Notes under the pieces: model-generated
Databases searched by the model: none
Seen by the model: only the letters and a program-made list of their open reading frames with translations
What the model was told of the DNA's origin: nothing
Part shown: one piece after another, positions 58,484 through 64,000 of the stretch
How positions within the stretch are numbered: the stretch's first letter is position 1
Layout of the letters: every line of letters starts with the position of its first letter
NCBI RefSeq assembly: GCF_040538665.1
Contig: NZ_JBEWXT010000001.1
Span: forward strand, 2,072,501 to 2,136,500
Direction of reading: 5' to 3'
Length of the DNA: 64,000 nucleotides
Source of the DNA: Aureibaculum sp. 2308TA14-22
Lineage (GTDB): Bacteria; Bacteroidota; Bacteroidia; Flavobacteriales; Flavobacteriaceae
Translations under genes and position numbers: made by a program

Positions 58484-61400
58484 TTAATACTTAATTGCTT
58501 TTTTACTGAGTTCTGTACCGTTTTCAAAAGTTGTATTTAAAATAAGTACAGTACCTTTTCTAATATTCTGTGTATTAATTCTAAATTCACTTTCATTAGG
58601 TAGCATGTTCACTAACATTCTACCTGTAATATCATACATCTTTAATTCGCTTATTATTGATTTTGATTTAACTAATAATGCATTGTTTTCATTCACAATA
58701 ACAAAATCGTTATGTAACTCTAAATCATCAACACCTAATGTAGACTTAGTAAATTGAAGTGTAAACCTTTCTCCGTATTCTCCATCAGAGGGTACAGTAA
58801 ACATATAATCTCCTTGTTTTAAATCATGTGTTACATTCAGCTCATGGTCAACTAAATAAATATCATTATCTCTTAACACACCTTCAAAACGGTCAATACT
58901 TATAGTATAATTTACATCAGTTTCTTCAATATAGGTTTGGAATACCAACGGTACTTTTTTATCAAGGTCAAAATTGCCCAATGCTTGGATACCATATTTT
59001 AAAGTGTCTATTTTAGAATATAAATTCACCCATCCCTGGCTTATTTTAACACCGTCGTAACCCCAATCTACCCCATCAGTTGCAGTTGGAATAAACGCTA
59101 CCAATATTTGACTGGCAGCACCACCTTTACTGCTCATTGCATTTAACCATACCCTATCTTTTTCATCTTCAGTAGCCTTTGTGCTTTTGGTATCTGTACC
59201 TCTAAATACTTGGGTACCAGCTTGAGTTCTCTCACGCATATCATCTGTAAAGGTTATTATACTGGCCGATGGTCTTGTTTGAATCATAAAACCTTGACCT
59301 GAAGCAATAATATTAGTAGGAGCATTAGCACCTGAGGGAGAAGGAGTGCCTACACCTCCACTTAAATTATATAAGGCATAATCATCACTGGTATATTGCT
59401 CTCCTGTTGTACTTCCGTTGTTAGGGGTTCTATGAGACCAAAACCAAAGAGAACCTGTTACCGATGCGATATTGTTCGAATTTAATATAAACTTATCTGC
59501 ATTAATTGCTGAAGGATAAGGATTGCCTACTAAATTCAAATCGTCGAAGATATTTGCGTTTGGGTTATAGTGAATATGGGGGCTTCCAATTAAATCAACC
59601 GTAGTGGTATTAGGTACACCTGTAAAGGAAATTGTTGCAGTTCCTGGGTAACTTCCTGCCACTGGTCCTTGAGAAATATAGCCTTTACCAGGAATCATAA
59701 TCTCCCCAGCTGCTGCTATCCATTCCCCTTTGGCTTCACTACCTCCGTTTGGGATATCATTATCTGCAGCCTGATTCCAGTAATATAACCTATCCTGATT
59801 ATAAACACCTGGGGCAAAAACCGAAGATATGTTCTGACCAGCTACTGGAGAAGACCAATAGGTGTAGTCTTGCACATTATTTAAAGAAGTAGTGGTCTCT
59901 AGTTTAGTAATAGTTCCTGAAATTGTAACCGCATCACCTCCAAAATTATCTGGATCTAATGTATTAACCGTATATAAGCTTTCCTGATCTCCAATAACAA
60001 CCGTTCCTGTATTCGTAAAACTTCTGTTTACTTCTACGTAATCGGTGGTACCATTATCCATATTAAGAGTACCCGTAACAGTTAAATCACAGGCTGAAAT
60101 AGAGCCGTTCGAACCAGTATTGGTATATATACCACTAACAACCACCACTCTAGTTTTATCGGGTACGCCATTACTCCAAGAAGTTGTCCAAGTTGTAGTA
60201 CCTGATTCTTGTGTTCCTAAAGCCATATTTGATTGACTATCAGCATTATTAACTTCTGCTAAGGATAATTCAAGATAATCATTAACTAACAATCCGCCAA
60301 CACCACCAATTGTTACATCAAAAGTTCTTGTTGGCAATTCTGTAGTTCCGCAGCCTTTGATAAAGGCTTTATCCTGACCCCATGCTTGAGGAGTTCCACC
60401 AGATGGAACCATACCCATAATATCTATTCTTTCATTATAACAATTACCACCCGTTGAGGTAGATATTAAAATTACATCGTTCCCTGTAAACGTACATACA
60501 TTTGTGGGTTGTACTATGGCTCCGCCTAAATTAGCAGGTAATGTTGCAGATGGGTTTCTATATAATCTTACTTGACCAGAGGTCATGGCATCTATGGGTA
60601 TAAATTGTTGTGGTGGCAGTGTCTCAATATTACCATCAATAGTAGCGTTGGTATCTGTATATAAACATAGGTAATAAACGCCACCAGTTACAGGCAATGC
60701 AGATATATTTTTTACTTCAATCCATTGGTCATTAGCACCTGTACCCTCATAATACTGTGTAATAAGCAGTTGACCACTTGTAGCCACATCAGTAGCATTA
60801 CCAGTAATATCAAAGTTATATGGATTTTTACCATTGGTAGTGTTGTTACTAATACTAATTTCAGCAACTTTTATACCTACAGTACTAGGATCGAAGCGAA
60901 CCGTAAAGGTAGTGGTTGCATTTGGTGCTATTGGTGTGGTTGGGTTAGCAGTAACTGTAAAATCAGCAGCATCTGCTCCCGTAATATTAACTATTGGTGC
61001 TAAACTAGTTAAAACCAAATCATCAGTACCTGTATTTTCAATGGTAAATGTTCTTGAAAAACCACCCACTGTATTAATATCTACATCTCCAAAATCTGTA
61101 CCATTAGTTAAGCTGGCAGCACTACCATCCGTAATAGGTTGGCCAAGACCACTCACTTCCATATCTGGTTCCGCCGGTGTTCCAACACCTTCTACTTCAT
61201 AGAAAAAATCATATGTATCATCTGCAGCATCTATCAATATAAAAGAAGCGATATCTATTGGTGGAGGACTTGCGGGAGAAGTCGGTGCAAAAACAACATT
61301 AAATGTTACTGAATTACCGGCAGGTATTGTTAACGGAAAAGTTATTGCACCCAATGATACTGAAAAATCAGTACTACCAAAACCACTAGATATATTATCT

Positions 61401-62026
61401 ATTATTAAATCAGCTGTTCCATCATTTTCAATTGTAAATTGTCTTGTAACACTTTCAACGTTAGCTACTGCCGTGCCAAAATGTGTATTGTCTCCAGGAC
61501 TAGGGTTTGTTGATCCATTGATAATTTCCAAAGAATCATCTCCTGTTACTTTTATACTCGGGCTTGCTGCACCACCTGTACCTATTATCTCAAAGAAGTA
61601 ACTTGTTGTCGGTCCAAATGGTGATGGAGCTGATCTAAATTCAACAATAGCAGTTTTAGGACCGCTTGTAATAGGATTGAAATTTACTACAAAAGATGAT
61701 GTTGCCCCAATACCATTAACCGTAGATGGACCAGGTGAAAAGCTGGCAGAAAATTCGCTTGCATTAGCTCCAGTTATGTTTTGAAGAGCCAAGAATTGAG
61801 TCCCCCCTACTGTACTTGTAAATATAAATGTATTTTGTTGAGTACCACTAATTGCAACTGTTCCAAAATCAGTACCTTGTGCGGGCAGTGGAGTGTTTGC
61901 TGTCGGAAGAGCAGTAGTAGTAGTAATTGGTAACGCTGGGCTACCACCACTTATAGTTCCTTGTGCAGAAATAGTTCCTATTGCAATAACAGCAAAAAGA
62001 AGTGTACATAGTAATTTTTTCATCAT
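58484..62026 (-). CDS. Large T9SS-exported surface protein with choice-of-anchor D (ASH-like) repeats
   Basis: 1180 residues. A signal peptide (MMKKLLCTLLFAVIAIGTISAQ) is followed by three ASPM/SPD-2/Hydin-like repeats at about 40-410. Each has a DFG(T/D)V motif and an F.VRFDP or FVVNFNP type end (GTDFGTVAISG, HFGTAVANVESVTRQFTIENDGTADL, GTDFGDVDINTVGGFSRTFTIENTG). A middle segment resembling a lamin-tail-type domain (LITQYYEGTGANDQWIEVKNIS) comes next, then long unannotated beta-rich sequence. A type A T9SS sorting domain at about 1100-1180 ends with ELSKKAIKY. It is likely surface-attached or released. No enzyme is recognised. Its three repeats are near copies, suggesting internal duplication. 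Confidence 0.88.
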   Translation of the reverse strand: MMKKLLCTLLFAVIAIGTISAQGTISGGSPALPITTTTALPTANTPLPAQGTDFGTVAISGTQQNTFIFTSTVGGTQFLALQNITGANASEFSASFSPGPSTVNGIGATSSFVVNFNPITSGPKTAIVEFRSAPSPFGPTTSYFFEIIGTGGAASPSIKVTGDDSLEIINGSTNPSPGDNTHFGTAVANVESVTRQFTIENDGTADLIIDNISSGFGSTDFSVSLGAITFPLTIPAGNSVTFNVVFAPTSPASPPPIDIASFILIDAADDTYDFFYEVEGVGTPAEPDMEVSGLGQPITDGSAASLTNGTDFGDVDINTVGGFSRTFTIENTGTDDLVLTSLAPIVNITGADAADFTVTANPTTPIAPNATTTFTVRFDPSTVGIKVAEISISNNTTNGKNPYNFDITGNATDVATSGQLLITQYYEGTGANDQWIEVKNISALPVTGGVYYLCLYTDTNATIDGNIETLPPQQFIPIDAMTSGQVRLYRNPSATLPANLGGAIVQPTNVCTFTGNDVILISTSTGGNCYNERIDIMGMVPSGGTPQAWGQDKAFIKGCGTTELPTRTFDVTIGGVGGLLVNDYLELSLAEVNNADSQSNMALGTQESGTTTWTTSWSNGVPDKTRVVVVSGIYTNTGSNGSISACDLTVTGTLNMDNGTTDYVEVNRSFTNTGTVVIGDQESLYTVNTLDPDNFGGDAVTISGTITKLETTTSLNNVQDYTYWSSPVAGQNISSVFAPGVYNQDRLYYWNQAADNDIPNGGSEAKGEWIAAAGEIMIPGKGYISQGPVAGSYPGTATISFTGVPNTTTVDLIGSPHIHYNPNANIFDDLNLVGNPYPSAINADKFILNSNNIASVTGSLWFWSHRTPNNGSTTGEQYTSDDYALYNLSGGVGTPSPSGANAPTNIIASGQGFMIQTRPSASIITFTDDMRERTQAGTQVFRGTDTKSTKATEDEKDRVWLNAMSSKGGAASQILVAFIPTATDGVDWGYDGVKISQGWVNLYSKIDTLKYGIQALGNFDLDKKVPLVFQTYIEETDVNYTISIDRFEGVLRDNDIYLVDHELNVTHDLKQGDYMFTVPSDGEYGERFTLQFTKSTLGVDDLELHNDFVIVNENNALLVKSKSIISELKMYDITGRMLVNMLPNESEFRINTQNIRKGTVLILNTTFENGTELSKKAIKY

Positions 62027-62070
62027 TTTTTTATTAGTGTTAGCGTCTTTAGAGACTTTTTCTTAATCAG

Positions 62071-62078
62071 CAAATATA
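62071..62078 (-). promoter_or_regulatory. Putative -7 box for the surface-protein gene
   Basis: The minus strand reads TATATTTG, matching TAnnTTTG, about 45 bases before the ATG at 62026. It lies just past the DciA-like stop at 62096, so the surface protein has its own promoter. Confidence 0.4.
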
Positions 62079-62095
62079 CTAATTATAGAGCAATA

Positions 62096-62395
62096 CTATA
62101 TAAGCTTAACGCTTTTTATTAACATTTTATTTAACTTTTCGTTTAAAAGTTTAACTATTTTTTCTTTTCCATAACTTAATTCTTCTCGTAAAACCGAAGA
62201 AGTAAGCTTTACAACTAAAATACCGTTTCTAAATTTAAGATCGTTTGTGTAACTCACTACGCCACTACCCATTACATCTGCCCAAGCATCTTTAATCAAT
62301 ACTAAGTCAATGCCTTTTTGCAATTTATTTTCTCGCAAAACATCTGCCATTACCTCTTTTATGGATAGAAATTCGTTATTTCTTCTGTTACTCAT
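62096..62395 (-). CDS. DUF721/DciA-like protein
   Basis: 99 residues. The NRRNNEFLSIKEVMADVLRENKLQKGIDLVLIKDAWADVMGSGVVSYTNDL segment and LKFRNGILVVKLTSSVLREELSYGKEKIVKLLNEKL match the DUF721 (DciA-like) domain, a suspected replicative helicase loader found near replication genes. It lies 3 bases after recF on the same strand, in agreement with a replication/repair operon. Short, without extensions. Confidence 0.85.
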   Translation of the reverse strand: MSNRRNNEFLSIKEVMADVLRENKLQKGIDLVLIKDAWADVMGSGVVSYTNDLKFRNGILVVKLTSSVLREELSYGKEKIVKLLNEKLNKMLIKSVKLI

Positions 62396-62398
62396 AAC

Positions 62399-63481
62399 CT
62401 AGTTTAAATCAAACATTTTATAAGGTTGATTGGTCTTTTTTATAACATTCTCAGTTCTTTCGGCATGGGTGTCGGTAATAAATATTTGTCCGAAATTTTT
62501 GTCGTTGACCAAATCTACAATTTTTGACACTCTATTTTCGTCTAATTTATCAAAAATATCATCCAAAAGCAAAATTGGTGTTTTTTTGGACTGTAATTGT
62601 ATTAAATCAAATTGTGCCAACTTCATCGCGATTAAATATGTTTTTTGTTGTCCTTGAGATCCAAACTTCTTTATAGGATAACCTTCTATTGAATATAACA
62701 AGTCATCACGGTGTATTCCCACTGATGTATATTGCAAAACCCTATCTTTTTCTATGTTTTTTTGTAATAATTCTTCAAAATCTGTGTTTTTCAACTGGCT
62801 TTTATAGTCAAAACTTACATTTTCATCGTCATTACTTATATTCTTATGCCTTTTTTCGAATATAGGAGCAAAATCTTCTGCAAACTGTTTTCTTTTCTGA
62901 TAAATTTTATCACCAAAAGTTATTAACTGTTTATTGTAAACATCAATATTTAAAGCATCAAAAGTATGATTTGATGCAAAGTACTTTAACAATGCGTTTC
63001 GTTGTGATAGTACTTTATTATAGGCTATTAAGTCTTGCAGGTAGTTTTTGTCTGATTGTGCAATAACACTGTCCATAAATTTTCGCCTAACATCACTACC
63101 CTCGCTAATTAAGTTAGTATCATTGGGAGAAATAATTACAACAGGAATCAACCCGATATGCTCAGAAAGTTTTTCATATTCCTTTCCGTTACGTTTAACA
63201 ATCTTTTTTTGTCCCTTTTTTAAACTACAATTGATTAGTTCCTCTCTTTTATCAAGATTAAAAGCACCTTCAACAACAAAAAATTCTTTGTCGTGTTTAA
63301 TATTCTGGACTGCAATAGAATTAAAATACCCTTTTGTAAAAGCCAAATGGTATATCGCATCCAAAACATTGGTTTTACCTACTCCATTGTTCCCTACAAA
63401 GCAATTTATTTTAGTGTCAAACTCAAATGCTTCCGCCTCAAAATTCTTATAATTTACTAGGCTGATTTTCTTTAGATACAT
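62399..63481 (-). CDS. recF: DNA replication and repair protein RecF
   Basis: 360 residues of the SMC-like ABC ATPase family. Walker A GNNGVGKT at 30-37, the ABC signature-like [18 protein letters not shown] and Walker [16 protein letters not shown]. RecF loads RecA at single-strand gaps with RecO and RecR. It is followed by the DciA-like gene. Divergent from the gene at 63585. Confidence 0.96.
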   Translation of the reverse strand: MYLKKISLVNYKNFEAEAFEFDTKINCFVGNNGVGKTNVLDAIYHLAFTKGYFNSIAVQNIKHDKEFFVVEGAFNLDKREELINCSLKKGQKKIVKRNGKEYEKLSEHIGLIPVVIISPNDTNLISEGSDVRRKFMDSVIAQSDKNYLQDLIAYNKVLSQRNALLKYFASNHTFDALNIDVYNKQLITFGDKIYQKRKQFAEDFAPIFEKRHKNISNDDENVSFDYKSQLKNTDFEELLQKNIEKDRVLQYTSVGIHRDDLLYSIEGYPIKKFGSQGQQKTYLIAMKLAQFDLIQLQSKKTPILLLDDIFDKLDENRVSKIVDLVNDKNFGQIFITDTHAERTENVIKKTNQPYKMFDLN

Positions 63482-63553
63482 GCTTTATTTACCGTTCGTT
63501 GCAAAAAAACGAAATTTACATCAATAATAAGAATATTATATCATAAAAAATTA

Positions 63554-63561
63554 TATTTTTG
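63554..63561 (+). promoter_or_regulatory. Putative -7 box for the gene at 63585
   Basis: TATTTTTG matches TAnnTTTG, 23 bases before the ATG. It gives a short leader for the last gene in the window. Confidence 0.4.
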
Positions 63562-63584
63562 CACCCACAAATTTTGACATAAAA

Positions 63585-64000
63585 ATGGCAACATATAAGA
63601 AAAAAGGAGGCAAGGCTAATAAAGATAGAATCTCTAAAATTGAAGAAGAAAGTACAACAGCTGAAGTGTTTAATACTTTAGATGAAACAGCTTCTAGATC
63701 TGAAAAGTGGGTAGAAAAAAATAGTAAGCCACTTATGATTGGTTTAGTGACGGTTGCGGCTGTTATTTTAGGATATTTGGCGTATAACAAGTTTGTTAAA
63801 GAACCAAAAGGTATTGAAGCTGCTAATGAATTGGCATATCCAAAGAGCTTTTTTGACCAAGCTGAGTCAGGTTCAGCTACTGTTGTTGTTGACTCTCTAT
63901 ATAATTTGGCCCTAAACGGTGCAGATGGGAGATACGGATTATTGGACATTATTGATAATTACGGCAGTACAGACGCAGGTAATTTAGCAAAATACATGGC
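63585..64000 (+). CDS. Tetratricopeptide-type membrane protein (YfgM-like), N-terminal part
   Basis: Runs off the right edge; 138 residues visible from the ATG at 63585 (MATYKKKGGKANKDRISKIEEE). A soluble N-terminal segment (about 1-48) precedes one membrane helix (PLMIGLVTVAAVILGYLAY) and a helical region opening AANELAYPKSFFDQAESGS, typical of Bacteroidota proteins of the TPR_21/YfgM-like family that associate with SecYEG. The frame is open to position 64000. A minus-strand frame covering 63551-63949 is not the real gene. Confidence 0.85.
   Translation, partial: MATYKKKGGKANKDRISKIEEESTTAEVFNTLDETASRSEKWVEKNSKPLMIGLVTVAAVILGYLAYNKFVKEPKGIEAANELAYPKSFFDQAESGSATVVVDSLYNLALNGADGRYGLLDIIDNYGSTDAGNLAKYM

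Noticed and set aside
60834-61202. Plus-strand Val-rich frame opposite the surface-protein repeats
   Set aside because: The repeat units of the real gene on the minus strand give matching antisense repetition; no independent support.
63551-63949. Minus-strand reading frame of 132 residues at the right end
   Set aside because: The plus strand carries a better gene (ATG at 63585, membrane helix, conserved N-terminal design, -7 box) that runs off the edge. The minus frame is its shadow.
1-64000. CRISPR arrays, tRNA or rRNA genes, insertion sequences, prophage
   Set aside because: No regularly spaced repeats, cloverleaf or rRNA-like sequence, transposase or phage structural genes were recognised on either strand.

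Overview
The window is a low-GC chromosomal segment from a member of Flavobacteriaceae (Bacteroidota). The evidence is consistent. Many coding sequences start with TTG, and TAnnTTTG-type -7 boxes precede many genes. There are type IX secretion (T9SS) C-terminal sorting tails on a PGRP amidase and a large surface protein, the gliding gene gldI, two large TonB-dependent outer membrane receptors, Bacteroidota-type lipoproteins, and a flavin-dependent halogenase-like gene of the kind linked to flexirubin-type pigments. I see no rRNA, tRNA, CRISPR, prophage or insertion sequence. No stretch longer than about 220 bases lacks a gene.

Layout. 1-3316: end of a halogenase-like flavoprotein, two tandem paralogous secreted proteins of unknown function, and a T9SS-exported amidase. 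3397-11138: a tryptophan/kynurenine catabolic cluster (kynU, kmo, RidA-type 2-aminomuconate deaminase, 2-aminomuconate semialdehyde dehydrogenase, an atypical SDR, 3-hydroxyanthranilate dioxygenase, ACMS decarboxylase, a small membrane protein). 11182-13519: hppD and hmgA for tyrosine breakdown, on the opposite strand. 13701-20769: Fe-S assembly genes (NifU-like, Mrp), an Ig-like lipoprotein, ComF, a small methyltransferase, a coiled-coil membrane protein and glycyl-tRNA synthetase. 20947-25288: a molybdenum hydroxylase operon (2Fe-2S subunit, Mo-binding subunit with Tat lipoprotein signal, XdhC, MocA). 25422-29305: an M16 peptidase flanked by direct repeats, then a SUKH/SMI1 gene flanked by inverted repeats and a long foldable palindrome. 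29320-35949: a heavy-metal RND efflux system in which CusA and TolC are fused. 36009-41119: a giant outer membrane protein, MGMT, TatD and ArsC. 41202-48051: two OMP_b-brl-type TonB receptors around a Spy-like basic protein and a beta-barrel. 48156-58311: fumC, guaD, DinB, hutI, a porin, an amidase, a PPIase pair including gldI, nrnA-like and ndk. 58484-64000: a T9SS surface protein, DciA-like, recF and the start of a TPR-type membrane protein.

Together the kynurenine and homogentisate genes form an aromatic amino acid catabolic island. The kynurenine branch runs kynurenine, 3-hydroxykynurenine, 3-hydroxyanthranilate, ACMS, 2-aminomuconate semialdehyde, 2-aminomuconate, then deamination. Tryptophan 2,3-dioxygenase, kynurenine formamidase and the enzymes after deamination are not in the window.

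The most unusual features are as follows. A hairpin-forming repeat sits just before almost every gene in the second half of the kynurenine cluster. That cluster contains an SDR lacking the usual catalytic Tyr/Lys. The CusA-TolC fusion keeps an internal start codon and signal peptide. The SUKH gene lies in a cassette-like setting with nested inverted repeats.
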